From positions 1 through 38,031 of the forward strand of contig JAFSXY010000140.1 of assembly GCA_017443805.1 (NCBI GenBank): 38,031 bases of DNA. The letters run 5' to 3'. The stretch is from Clostridia bacterium. GTDB taxonomy: Bacteria > Bacillota > Clostridia > Oscillospirales > Acutalibacteraceae. Below, piece after piece: positions 13,662 to 22,044 of this stretch; the first letter of the stretch is position 1, and every line of letters begins with the position of its first letter. The notes under the pieces are model-generated. The model did not search any database. It was not told the DNA's origin and saw only the letters and a program-made list of their open reading frames with translations. Made by a program: the position numbers and the translations under genes.

Positions 13662-15929
13662 TCAATCCGTTCGGTCCGGATTGACGACCGCATACACACT
13701 GACTGCGGAAAACGCCCTGTCGGCATATATTTCTTTCAGTGTCAAATTGATCAGTTCCCGCATAGCGGGAGAATTTTTACACTTTATAATCAGCTTTTGT
13801 CTGTACTGATTGTTGACTTTGGGTATCCGCGGAGAAAGCGGCCCGAGAACGATTACGCCCTGTTCGGAAAACCCGTTCACACTGTTCTGCCGCAGCTTCT
13901 CAAAAAAAGCATCCGCGCACATCTTGACCTGTCCCTTATTTTCACCTGAAAACCATATCAGACACAAATCACAAAAAGGCGGATAAACCATGGCGCGGCG
14001 CAGCGCGATCTCATTTTGATAAAATGCTTCGTAGTCCTGCCGGGCGGCAAGCGTCAGGATCAGATTATCCGGCGAGACCGTCTGAATAACCGCCCTTCCT
14101 TTTTTTTCACCGCGGCCTGCGCGGCCGATCACCTGTGTCAGCAGATCAAAGGTTTTTTCGTTCCCACGGAAATCTCCGCCGTACAATTCGTTGTCCGCGC
14201 TGACAATACCGACAAGCGTCACACGCGGAAAGTCGAGTCCTTTTGCAACCATTTGCGTGCCGATCAATATATCATAGTCTCCGTTTGCAAACGCGCCGAG
14301 CGCCTTCGCATGCGCGTTTTTCGCGGCCGTGGTATCCGCATCCATACGCAGGATCCGCGCCGACGGGAAACGGTGTATTAGATCCTGCTCCACCCGTTGG
14401 GTGCCGAACCCCGTATAACAAATATTCTCTTCTGCGCAAACAGGGCATTTTTCGACATACGGGATAGAATAACCGCAATAATGGCACATCAACCTGTGAT
14501 TGGCGGCGTGATAAGTCATGGAAATACTGCATTTCGGGCAGGAGACCACATTTTTACAGGCTTTACAGACAACAAAGGTATTGTATCCCCGACGGTTGAC
14601 AAGAAGGATGCTCTGTTCTCCCGCGTTCAGATTTTTCTGCAGTTCCTCTTCCAGCGGCACGCTGACCGCGGAAAAAGCGCTGACGTTTTGTCTGTCCGTC
14701 ATATCTACCGTCATCACCTGCGGAAGCACGGCGCCGCCGTAACGTTCGGACAACGTACAAAGCTTATATTTTCCCGCCTGCGCCCTCGCATAAGTCTCAA
14801 CACTTGGCGTTGCGGAGGCAAGCACCAAGAGCGCGCCGTGACTTTTGCAGCGCAGACGCGCAACATTTCTGGCGTCATAACGGGGAGACATTTCGGATTT
14901 ATACGTATGCTCCTGTTCCTCGTCAACGATGATGGCACCGATATTTCCCAACGGAGCAAAAACCGCGCTGCGTGTACCGATCACAACGCGCGCCTCGCCG
15001 TTTTTGATTCGGTAGAATTCGTCTCTGCGTTCCCCCATGGAAAGACCGCTGTGCATCACTGCGATATGATCGCCGTAACGGGCTGAAAATAAAGAAATCG
15101 TTTGCGGCGTCAGCGAAATTTCCGGGACCAGAACGATCACGTTTTTTTGCTCTTCAAGCACGAAATCGATCAACCGCAGATAGACGCTTGTTTTGCCGCT
15201 GCCGGTCACGCCGTGCAGAAGCACGGTTTCACTGCTTCGGCTGCGATAGGCATCAAGCAGAACGTTCAGCGCAGCCGACTGCTGGTCAGACAGCACAATT
15301 TCCCTCGACGGCTCGGAAGAATATAAATTTTCAGGCCGGCGATCATAAACAACATCCGAAACGACGCAGATTCCCTTTTTGACAAGATTGCGCGCAACGG
15401 TTTCTCCTGTACCGGTATAATAAGATATTTCACGGAAGGACGCGCTGCCCACCTCAGACAAAAACCGCACGACCGCATTTTGCTTTGTTGTCAGCTGCAA
15501 AGTGGAAGCAGCCGTTTCGGAGATACCAAGGCTGAGCATTTGCACGCTTGCTTCCCCTACGGCTTTTTCAAGCAGACACATTCCGCCGGGCAGCATTGCT
15601 TTTGCACAGGAAAAATAGGTAGAAAACGTGCGTTCCCGCATTTGCAGCGCAAGCAGCAGCATTTCCCCGTTGAGCAGCGGCTCGCCGTCCAGCACGGAGG
15701 ACACGGACTTGATCGCCCGGTCGTCCGTTACAGTATCCGGCATTTCTTCTACTGCAAACACAAAGCCCTGCCGTTCCCGGTTTCCCCTGCCGAAGGGAAC
15801 AAGTACCCTTACGCCCGGCATAATCGCTTTTCGCAATGCATCCGGAATGACATAGGTAAATAGCTCGTCAAAGCTGTATGCGCAATTTTCCACACCGATT
15901 TTTGCGTAGCGCCGTGCGGGCAATGTCAT
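13662..15929 (-). CDS. priA: Primosomal protein N' (replication restart helicase PriA)
   Basis: A 755-residue SF2 3'-to-5' helicase that reloads the replicative helicase at stalled forks. N-terminal 3'-end-binding domain; Walker A in HGVTGSGKTSVY; Walker B as VDEEQEHTYK (DEEH is the more usual form). A zinc-binding insertion follows, with paired cysteines CKAC, CPKC, CHYC and CPVC, then GTQMVAKGLDFP and QVIGRAGR of the C-terminal helicase lobe. The start ATG has GAGGTGA directly upstream and is 5 nt from the rpoZ stop. coaBC, which separates rpoZ and priA in Bacillus, is absent. Confidence 0.97.
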   Translation of the reverse strand: MTLPARRYAKIGVENCAYSFDELFTYVIPDALRKAIMPGVRVLVPFGRGNRERQGFVFAVEEMPDTVTDDRAIKSVSSVLDGEPLLNGEMLLLALQMRERTFSTYFSCAKAMLPGGMCLLEKAVGEASVQMLSLGISETAASTLQLTTKQNAVVRFLSEVGSASFREISYYTGTGETVARNLVKKGICVVSDVVYDRRPENLYSSEPSREIVLSDQQSAALNVLLDAYRSRSSETVLLHGVTGSGKTSVYLRLIDFVLEEQKNVIVLVPEISLTPQTISLFSARYGDHIAVMHSGLSMGERRDEFYRIKNGEARVVIGTRSAVFAPLGNIGAIIVDEEQEHTYKSEMSPRYDARNVARLRCKSHGALLVLASATPSVETYARAQAGKYKLCTLSERYGGAVLPQVMTVDMTDRQNVSAFSAVSVPLEEELQKNLNAGEQSILLVNRRGYNTFVVCKACKNVVSCPKCSISMTYHAANHRLMCHYCGYSIPYVEKCPVCAEENICYTGFGTQRVEQDLIHRFPSARILRMDADTTAAKNAHAKALGAFANGDYDILIGTQMVAKGLDFPRVTLVGIVSADNELYGGDFRGNEKTFDLLTQVIGRAGRGEKKGRAVIQTVSPDNLILTLAARQDYEAFYQNEIALRRAMVYPPFCDLCLIWFSGENKGQVKMCADAFFEKLRQNSVNGFSEQGVIVLGPLSPRIPKVNNQYRQKLIIKCKNSPAMRELINLTLKEIYADRAFSAVSVYAVVNPDRTD

Positions 15930-15934
15930 TCACC

Positions 15935-16156
15935 TCAGAACTTTTTAATATCTTCGCTTTCTTTGATTTCATATTCGCCTGCAATGATTTTTTCTACGGC
16001 AAGGCTGACCGGTTTTTCTTCCGGTAAAATTTTGTCGCGCTCTTTGCGTTCGATCGCTTCGTCGTTAATAACTCTCGAGAGTTTTGCGACGGCGACACAC
16101 AAAGAATACCGACTGATTCCACCCTTAAGCATCGGTTTCAAATCAACGTTAATCAT
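15935..16156 (-). CDS. rpoZ: DNA-directed RNA polymerase omega subunit
   Basis: A 73-residue omega subunit that helps fold and assemble beta-prime. Family features are the early SRYSLCVAVAKLSR segment (usual form sRY.LV...akRAR) and KPVSLAVEKIIAGEYEI near the end (usual form KPv..AleEi..Gki). The usual Arg-Ala-Arg is reduced to KLSR. It overlaps the gmk stop by 8 nt and has AAGGAG about 10 nt upstream. The order gmk-rpoZ is conserved across Firmicutes. Confidence 0.93.
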   Translation of the reverse strand: MINVDLKPMLKGGISRYSLCVAVAKLSRVINDEAIERKERDKILPEEKPVSLAVEKIIAGEYEIKESEDIKKF

Positions 16157-16730
16157 GTTCTTTTTTCTCCTTTTTTTCTTTAATAATTATATCATATATT
16201 TCATCAATACACGTTTCAAGATCGTCATTGACAACACAGTAATCAAAATCGCCGCGGCATTCCATTTCTTCCTCAGCTGTTTTCAGGCGTGCAAGCAGTT
16301 CGGCTTCATCCATTTCGCCTCGCTGATTAATGCGCCGACGCAGCGCTTCACATGAGGGAGGCATGATAAAAACAGAAATTGCCGTGGGGAACATTTCTTT
16401 GATCCGTCTTGCGCCGTTGACTTCAATGATCAGTACAACGGTCTTATCCATGGCGATCAAACGCTCGATCTCACACCGCAGAGTACCGTAATAATTATCG
16501 CCGTACTTTACATATTCGACAAACGCGCCGGTTTCAATACGCGCGATAAATTCCGCCTGCGTCAGGAAATAATAATCAATGCCGTCGCGCTCACCCTCAC
16601 GCGGTTTGCGCGTTGTTGCGGAAACCGTTTGCGCAAGCGAAGGAATTCTTTTGCACAAGGCTTCATAGACCGTATTTTTGCCGGAACCGGAAGGTCCGGA
16701 AATCACGACCATCTGTCCATGTTCAGACAT
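16149..16730 (-). CDS. gmk: Guanylate kinase
   Basis: A 193-residue enzyme converting GMP to GDP with ATP. P-loop GPSGSGKNTV near residue 12, then SATTRKPREGERDGIDYYF (GMP-binding segment) and the lid region around RRRINQRGE. Chosen start MSEHGQMVV has GGAGGAG at 6 nt and overlaps the remA stop by 8 nt; the open frame to 16775 lies within remA. The C terminus ends in a Lys/Glu-rich tail. Confidence 0.95.
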   Translation of the reverse strand: MSEHGQMVVISGPSGSGKNTVYEALCKRIPSLAQTVSATTRKPREGERDGIDYYFLTQAEFIARIETGAFVEYVKYGDNYYGTLRCEIERLIAMDKTVVLIIEVNGARRIKEMFPTAISVFIMPPSCEALRRRINQRGEMDEAELLARLKTAEEEMECRGDFDYCVVNDDLETCIDEIYDIIIKEKKEKKEHD

Positions 16731-16998
16731 ACAGCTCCTCCGCTTCCTCTTCTGCATCTGCATTCCCTTCTTCAAATCTCGGGATCAGCCGTTCAGGCTT
16801 GAGATAAGACAGGATCACATGCTCGCTGTCGGTAAAAATCACAGACATCGTTTTGCGCCCCTGTGTCACGTCGATCAATCTGCCGCTTTCCTTTGCTCTT
16901 TGCATGATACGTTTTACAGGCGCGGACTCCGGAGAAACCACACAGATCACTCTTTCGGCATTGACCGTATTACCAAATCCAACGTTTACAAATTTCAT
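16723..16998 (-). CDS. remA: RemA-family DNA-binding regulator (DUF370)
   Basis: A 91-residue protein of the RemA/DUF370 family. In B. subtilis RemA forms an octameric ring binding repeated sites and activates biofilm-matrix and osmoprotection genes. Here MKFVNVGFGNTVNAERVI matches the family N terminus, and RAKESGRLIDVTQGRKT the conserved core. The tail from about residue 78 is unusually acidic. The ATG at 16998 fits the family start; an in-frame TTG at 17007 is possible. It begins 1 nt after the yicC stop. Confidence 0.93.
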   Translation of the reverse strand: MKFVNVGFGNTVNAERVICVVSPESAPVKRIMQRAKESGRLIDVTQGRKTMSVIFTDSEHVILSYLKPERLIPRFEEGNADAEEEAEELYV

Positions 16999-16999
16999 A

Positions 17000-17878
17000 T
17001 CACTCAATATTCTGTATCTGTTCCCGGATTTTCTCCACTTCAGCCTTGATATCGATCACACGTCTGGCGATCTCGATATCCGACGCTTTGGAACCGATCG
17101 TATTCGCCTCCCGGTTGATTTCCTGAACAAGGAAATCCAGTTTTCTGCCGATCGGCGCGCCGGATGTAAAAAACGCACGCAGCTGGTCGATATGGCTTCT
17201 CAGGCGGACCGTTTCTTCCGCAACGGCAATCTTATCGGCAAAAAGAGCTGCCTCCGTTAAAAGCCGTTGTTCATCCACCTGCGTATCGCCGATCAACTCC
17301 CGGATCCGGCTTTTCAGCTTTTCATTATATTCCCTTACCGTATCCGGCGAACGCTGTTCAATAAAAGAGACGGCGTCCAAAATTGCGTCGGCGCGGGAAA
17401 GAATGTCCGTTTCCAGCTTTTTTCCTTCAGCCAAACGCATATCAACAAACGACTGCGCCGCCTCAGCAGCGACCGGCTGAACGACAGCCCAGATCTTTTC
17501 CTCATCCGCAGGCGCTTTTTTAACGTTGAAAACATCCGGATGAGAAGTCAGGAGCGTGACGTCAGCCGGCATCGGGAGTCCGTATTTTTCGGAAAGATCT
17601 TTTGCGGCGTTATAATATCCCGCTGCAAGCGCATGGTTTACGCTGACAACGCCGTCCTCGGTCTCTTCCACGTCGATCTGCACAAAACAATCGACCTTGC
17701 CGCGGGCGATATACTGTTGAAAGAACGCTTTTAAGCGTTCCTCAAGAAATGAATAATTCCGGTAAACCCTTGCGTTGAACTCAAAGAAACGGTGGTTAAC
17801 GCTTTTGAGTTCAACGGTGACCGTCATGTTTTCATCCCCGCCCACGGCTCTGCCGTAGCCGGTCATGCTTTTAACCAT
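17000..17878 (-). CDS. yicC: YicC/YloC-family endoribonuclease
   Basis: A 292-residue protein. The N-terminal YicC domain starts MVKSMTGYGRA and includes ELKSVNHRFFEF. The C-terminal DUF1732 motif holds FLVQEINREANTIGSKA, with Glu and Arg residues conserved in the family. E. coli YicC and B. subtilis YloC are endoribonucleases that affect sRNA or mRNA decay. Length is usual. AGGGATAAG precedes the ATG, just below a 7-bp hairpin in the rluB-yicC gap. It heads the conserved yicC-remA-gmk-rpoZ cluster. Confidence 0.94.
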   Translation of the reverse strand: MVKSMTGYGRAVGGDENMTVTVELKSVNHRFFEFNARVYRNYSFLEERLKAFFQQYIARGKVDCFVQIDVEETEDGVVSVNHALAAGYYNAAKDLSEKYGLPMPADVTLLTSHPDVFNVKKAPADEEKIWAVVQPVAAEAAQSFVDMRLAEGKKLETDILSRADAILDAVSFIEQRSPDTVREYNEKLKSRIRELIGDTQVDEQRLLTEAALFADKIAVAEETVRLRSHIDQLRAFFTSGAPIGRKLDFLVQEINREANTIGSKASDIEIARRVIDIKAEVEKIREQIQNIE

Positions 17879-17890
17879 AATCTTATCCCT

Positions 17891-17913
17891 GTCTGCGGCT
17901 TGTATTCGCAGAC
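17891..17913 (-). promoter_or_regulatory. Hairpin just upstream of yicC
   Basis: Perfect 7-bp inverted repeat GTCTGCG / CGCAGAC with a 9-nt loop in the 57-nt rluB-yicC gap. No U-tract follows on either strand, so it is not a standard terminator. A TTGACA at 17925-17930 lies upstream but lacks a good -10 (GAATAC or AATACA). Its role could be mRNA processing or modulation of yicC translation. Confidence 0.4.
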
Positions 17914-17935
17914 GATCCCTTCTATGTCAAACTGT

Positions 17936-18664
17936 TCAGTAACAGCCCGACTGTCTTTTCAAAAGCGCGACCTCGTCCTTGGTCAGATAGCGAAATTCCC
18001 CCGGACGCAGTCCGCCGAGCTTCAACTGTCCGATCGAGGTGCGTTTTAAGCGTGCCGTTTCCAGCCCGGCGGCTTCGCACAGGCGGCGGATCTGCCGGTT
18101 TCTGCCTTCAAACAGTACGATCTCCAGTACGGTTTTCCCTTCCTCTTTTGAGATCACCCGTACATCTGCGGGGACGGTATTCCGCCCGTCGATCATCAAA
18201 GACGACGTCAGAATATTCAGCTGTTCCTCCGTAACGGCAGGCCGAACGCTGACCCGATACGTTTTGGAAATATGATGGACAGGGTGCGTCATGGCGTTGG
18301 CAAAAGTCCCGTCGTTTGTAAACAGCAGCATGCCCTCCGAATCGCGGTCCAGCCGCCCGACGGGATACACGCGCTTATCAACATCCGCGATCAACTCCGC
18401 CACGCACTTGCGGTCCATTTCGTCGCTCATGGTCGTCACATAACCGCGCGGCTTATTCAAAAGGAGGTAGACGTTGGTGTTTTCCCGTACAAGCTTCCGT
18501 CCGCTGACCTGCACGCTGTCATGCTTCGGATCGATCTTTTGACCGATCACCGCAACAACGCCGTTCACCCGCACCTTGCCTGCAGCGATCAGTTCTTCCG
18601 CCTTCCGCCGGGAAGCAAGACCGCAGTCGGCAATATATTTTTGCAGTCTGACTGATTGTTCCAT
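17936..18664 (-). CDS. rluB: Pseudouridine synthase of the RsuA/RluB family
   Basis: A 242-residue enzyme. It has an N-terminal S4 RNA-binding domain (RLQKYIADCGLASRRKAEEL, with KVRVNG) and the catalytic domain with GRLDRDSEGMLLFTNDG carrying the catalytic Asp. The motifs YLLLNKPRGYVTT and FEGRNRQIRRL are intact. Similarity by eye favours RluB (23S U2605) over RsuA (16S U516), but this distinction is inference. AGGTG lies 9 nt before the ATG. It is 57 nt after ytfJ; in Firmicutes it often follows scpA-scpB. Confidence 0.92.
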   Translation of the reverse strand: MEQSVRLQKYIADCGLASRRKAEELIAAGKVRVNGVVAVIGQKIDPKHDSVQVSGRKLVRENTNVYLLLNKPRGYVTTMSDEMDRKCVAELIADVDKRVYPVGRLDRDSEGMLLFTNDGTFANAMTHPVHHISKTYRVSVRPAVTEEQLNILTSSLMIDGRNTVPADVRVISKEEGKTVLEIVLFEGRNRQIRRLCEAAGLETARLKRTSIGQLKLGGLRPGEFRYLTKDEVALLKRQSGCY

Positions 18665-18721
18665 GTTTTAACACACCTGTTTATTCCCTGCAGTTCATGC
18701 AAAAGGAAATGCAGCATTCAT

Positions 18722-19102
18722 TTATTTTTTGTCGCCCTTGATCTTTTCGGCAACATCCGTAAACTTATCGATCACGTCGGGGATCATATTAACGATCCGC
18801 TCCGCGGCGTTATCGTTGGCGGTAATATGTTTAAGCGTTACTTCGCCGTCCTTCATCACAAGGAAAGCGACCGGATTGATCGTAATGCCGGCGCCGCCGC
18901 CGCCGCCGAAAAGCTCTGCATTGCCTTTGGACGGAAAATCCGAGCCGCCGGAAGCGAAACCGTAGGTCACCTTGGAGACAGGGATCACGGTAATTTCTTC
19001 GGAAAGCTTGATCGGCTCGCCGACAATGGTGCTCACGTCAACCAACTGACGTACTTTTTCAATTGTTGTGGATAAAATACCCGCTGCAGATTGATCTTTC
19101 AT
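18722..19102 (-). CDS. ytfJ: GerW/YtfJ-family sporulation protein
   Basis: A 126-residue protein of the YtfJ family, known in B. subtilis as GerW and linked to spore germination. Typical features: GEPIKLSEEITVIPVSKVTYGF, then the glycine run FGGGGGAGI and ITINPVAFLV. No signal peptide. It lies 21 nt after the DUF2953 gene, the same pair as ytfI-ytfJ in Bacillus, and together with spoVM supports descent from a spore former. Confidence 0.93.
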   Translation of the reverse strand: MKDQSAAGILSTTIEKVRQLVDVSTIVGEPIKLSEEITVIPVSKVTYGFASGGSDFPSKGNAELFGGGGGAGITINPVAFLVMKDGEVTLKHITANDNAAERIVNMIPDVIDKFTDVAEKIKGDKK

Positions 19103-19123
19103 GTTTTTTTCTCTCTTTTCTTT

Positions 19124-19969
19124 TTATTTTATTTCAGTTTCCTGCTTTGCCTTATCTTTTTTCGGCAGGAAAATTTTAACCAATAGTTTTACAAGAACGC
19201 CAAAGAGCATTTTCAGCCCGTAAGCGAGGGAAATATGGATCAGATAGATCGGCGTCAGGTGCAATCTGACAAACAGATCGACATGGCTGAACCGCGCCAA
19301 AAAATCGGGATAAATATTGAAGTCATATTTCTTCAGTTTGCATTTTGAAGCAAGACTGCCAAGCATCGGGAACAAAAGCCCGCAAACTTCGCCGTAGTAG
19401 ATCGCAGTGGCTGCCGCGTCCGAACGGGTACAGCAGACTTCCAAATACAGTTCATCAACCACAACGCCCCTGAATGCATTTCCGAAAAATGTTTTGGTAT
19501 AGGAAAAAATCTTTTTTACGATCGTTAACAGTCCGTCGACGCCCTCTGCGTTATAAATCGTTTTTAAAAGGCTGTCTTTTTTCTTTTCTTCCGCTTTCGG
19601 TTCTTCCGGCGGCGCTTCATTTTGTTCCGGGGCGGAGGTTTCTGCCGTTTGAAGCGTTACGGCTTCCGTTGTGCTTTCAGGCTGCGGCGCTTCGGTTCCT
19701 GCGGCCGCCTGCTCCGTTTCCGGCGTCGGGGACGTCTGCTCCGTTTCTGAAACCTGCTCCTTTTTCGGTGCTTTCGAAGATGCGGTTTTTTCTTTCGGCT
19801 CCTTTTTTTCCGTAGGATACAAATTGAATTTCAAGAAAAGCCACTGAAGCAATACAGACGTCTGCTCGTCGGAATACTCCACTTGGATATGCAAGCGGAT
19901 ACACAAAACGGCAAAGATCAGACCGATAACGGAAAGCAAGATCCATCCGATGATTTTAAGAACGATCAT
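19124..19969 (-). CDS. DUF2953 membrane protein (YtfI-like) with low-complexity linker
   Basis: A 281-residue protein. An N-terminal TM helix (about 5-25) is followed by RLHIQVEYSD of the DUF2953 start. A stretch of about 75 residues (60-135) rich in Glu, Pro, Thr, Ala and Gln interrupts it. The conserved C-terminal part includes DELYLEVCCTRSDAAATAIYYGEV. Function is unknown; association with ytfJ suggests a sporulation or envelope role. The start MIVLKIIGW has GGAGGAGG upstream and overlaps scpB by 14 nt; the open frame to 20089 lies inside scpB. Confidence 0.85.
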   Translation of the reverse strand: MIVLKIIGWILLSVIGLIFAVLCIRLHIQVEYSDEQTSVLLQWLFLKFNLYPTEKKEPKEKTASSKAPKKEQVSETEQTSPTPETEQAAAGTEAPQPESTTEAVTLQTAETSAPEQNEAPPEEPKAEEKKKDSLLKTIYNAEGVDGLLTIVKKIFSYTKTFFGNAFRGVVVDELYLEVCCTRSDAAATAIYYGEVCGLLFPMLGSLASKCKLKKYDFNIYPDFLARFSHVDLFVRLHLTPIYLIHISLAYGLKMLFGVLVKLLVKIFLPKKDKAKQETEIK

Positions 19970-20585
19970 TCTCTGCCTCCTCCGTGTCAAAAATGGAGAT
20001 CTGTCCTTTAATCTCCACGGCATCCTCCTGAATGCTTTCCAAAACAGCCGCAGCCGTTTTGGAATCCGAGATCTCCGGCAGCTCTGCAAGCGTCTGCATA
20101 CAGAAGCACTTCAGAAAATCCGCTGTGGTACAGTATATCAAAGGTCGTCCGGGCAAGTCAAGCCTTCCGCACTCCTCGATCAGATTTCTCTGGCACAACG
20201 TATTCATCACACCGCCGCAATCCACACCTCGAATTTGTTCCACGAACGCCCGTGTGACGGGCTGGTTATAAGCGATGATCGCCAATACTTCAAACGCGGC
20301 GGCGGAAAGAGGCTGGTTGCGTTTCATGTCCAGCACGTTCCTGATGAGATCCGCATACTGCGGCCGCGTAGCAAACTGTACCTGAGACCCCAACAGCAAA
20401 AGCTCAACAGCGCTGCCGACTGCGTCATAGTCGGCCTTGATCTCATGCAGGATCGCATCGAGCCTTTCCGGGCTGCAGCCAAACGCCTCAAGCAGTCTTG
20501 CGCGCTCAATCGGTTCGCCGGAAGCAAAAATGACGGCTTCGACAGTATTCTTCAGGTTCAACGTTCTGTCCTCAGTCAAAATCAA
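19956..20585 (-). CDS. scpB: Segregation and condensation protein B
   Basis: A 209-residue winged-helix protein that binds ScpA and SMC to form condensin. Family motifs: VEAVIFASGEPI near the N terminus, QPLSAAAFEVLAIIAYNQPV, and RGVDC in the second winged helix (usual RGV.s). The most upstream start is TTG 20585, close to AAGGAG; TTG at 20579 has better spacing (9 nt) and cannot be excluded. It overlaps scpA by 14 nt. The C-terminal tail is acidic. Confidence 0.93.
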   Translation of the reverse strand: MILTEDRTLNLKNTVEAVIFASGEPIERARLLEAFGCSPERLDAILHEIKADYDAVGSAVELLLLGSQVQFATRPQYADLIRNVLDMKRNQPLSAAAFEVLAIIAYNQPVTRAFVEQIRGVDCGGVMNTLCQRNLIEECGRLDLPGRPLIYCTTADFLKCFCMQTLAELPEISDSKTAAAVLESIQEDAVEIKGQISIFDTEEAENDRS

Positions 20586-21297
20586 GCTCTCCTTCCGGTT
20601 TTTTCAGCAAGATCAAGGAAAAATCATCCCCGTCGTCTTCAATATAAACATGTTTTGTCTTCGCAAGCTCTAAAATCGCAAGAAACGCAGCAACCATATC
20701 CGAACGACTTTCGGAGCTTCGAATGATCGCCTGAAAGCTCTGTTTGCCGCCGGAAAGCATATCCACGATCTTTCGGATCTTTTGGGATACCGCCACGATC
20801 TTTTTTGTGACCAGCGGACGGAACATATCAAACGACGGCGGCAGTCGGTTCAGTTTCTTCCCCACCGCACGCATATAGGCGTTCAGCAGCTCTAACGGGT
20901 CATGCACGCGCTGATAGGTCATATCTCCCTCGATTTTACCCGGCATACGCGTCAAACAGTTAAAACCGTCTGTCTGTCTGGAAAGCGCCTGCGCCGCCGC
21001 CTTGCACGCGGCATATTCGATCAACTCGCCGGAAAGCTCACGACGCAGCTGTTCGCCCTCCTCGTGCACCGGCAGAAGTGAAAGCGACTTAATGTGCACA
21101 AGCCGCGCGGCCATTTCCAGAAAGTCGCTGGCGACTTCCAGATCCTCCGCCTGCATTTCCTCGATATAAGCCAAATACTGTGTAACGAGTTCAAAAATCG
21201 GGATGTCGTAAATATTCAGTTTGTGTTTGGATATCAAATGCAGCAGCAGGTCCATCGGACCCTCAAATACTGCGGTCTTGTATTGAAGCTCAGCCAT
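20572..21297 (-). CDS. scpA: Segregation and condensation protein A (kleisin)
   Basis: A 241-residue kleisin bridging SMC heads. The N-terminal FEGPMDLLLHLISKHKLNIYDIPI and the following EYLEY-like QYLAYIEEMQAEDLEVASDFL plus AARLVHIKS are strongly conserved. A C-terminal winged helix lies around 165-225. AGAGG lies 6 nt before the ATG. The order M50 protease-scpA-scpB is common in Firmicutes and fits co-expression. Confidence 0.95.
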   Translation of the reverse strand: MAELQYKTAVFEGPMDLLLHLISKHKLNIYDIPIFELVTQYLAYIEEMQAEDLEVASDFLEMAARLVHIKSLSLLPVHEEGEQLRRELSGELIEYAACKAAAQALSRQTDGFNCLTRMPGKIEGDMTYQRVHDPLELLNAYMRAVGKKLNRLPPSFDMFRPLVTKKIVAVSQKIRKIVDMLSGGKQSFQAIIRSSESRSDMVAAFLAILELAKTKHVYIEDDGDDFSLILLKKPEGELDFD

Positions 21298-21320
21298 TAA
21301 GAACCTCTGTTTTCTTTATT

Positions 21321-22025
21321 TCAGTTCAAGCCGAACGGCAATCCGGTCAAAAATGAAAATGCGTTGTAAACCCATGTAGTCAGGATGGAAAGCGGAGAAA
21401 AACCGATGCGGTTGAAAATGAACAGCGCAAGGAAAATGATCCACATGGAATACCGTTCCAGACTCATCAGTTTGTAGTAAAGACGATCCGGCAATACCGC
21501 GGTGATCAGACGGGAGCCGTCCAAAGGCGGAACAGGGATCAGATTGAACACTGCCAACGCGATATTGATATAACAAGCATATGAAAAAAAGTAAAACGCC
21601 ACCTGAACGACCGTTGCAGCCGAAAAGCCCCTGATTAACACAAAATGCATTACGGACTGCAGCAAAGAAAAAACCAGCGCCATGCTCAAGTTCGAAACGG
21701 GACCGGCCAAAGCGACCAGCGCAAAATAAAGCTTTCTCTTTTGAACGGGGAAATTCCGGATATTGACCGGCACAGGCTTTGCATAACCAAAGCCGAAAAG
21801 TAAGATCAAAACTGCGCCGATTATATCAATGTGCACCAAAGGATTCAGGCTGATTCTTCCTTTTAACCTGCCGGTGGAATCGCCCAGACGCTCCGCCATC
21901 CAGGCATGTGCGCTCTCATGAACGGGAGTACAGCAGATCACAACGAACAAGAGAACAAAAATATGGATCATATCTTCCAGGCCAAAGCCATCGCCTGACA
22001 AAAGATTTCTTAATATAGAGAGCAT
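21321..22025 (-). CDS. Site-2 protease-family M50 metallopeptidase
   Basis: A 234-residue polytopic membrane protein. The zinc motif is HESAH (His36, Glu37, His40) and the second site is NLIPVPPLDGSR, with Asp in the LDG motif. NPLVHIDIIG follows the first site as in YwhC/YydH-like rhomboid-independent S2P proteins. It has about five TM helices. It lacks a PDZ domain, so it belongs to the small S2P subgroup of unknown substrate. I begin at ATG 22025 (MLSILRNLLS) after the prmC stop; the open frame to 22076 lies in prmC. Confidence 0.9.
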   Translation of the reverse strand: MLSILRNLLSGDGFGLEDMIHIFVLLFVVICCTPVHESAHAWMAERLGDSTGRLKGRISLNPLVHIDIIGAVLILLFGFGYAKPVPVNIRNFPVQKRKLYFALVALAGPVSNLSMALVFSLLQSVMHFVLIRGFSAATVVQVAFYFFSYACYINIALAVFNLIPVPPLDGSRLITAVLPDRLYYKLMSLERYSMWIIFLALFIFNRIGFSPLSILTTWVYNAFSFLTGLPFGLN

Positions 22026-22044
22026 TTCAAAAAAAACCTTTCGT

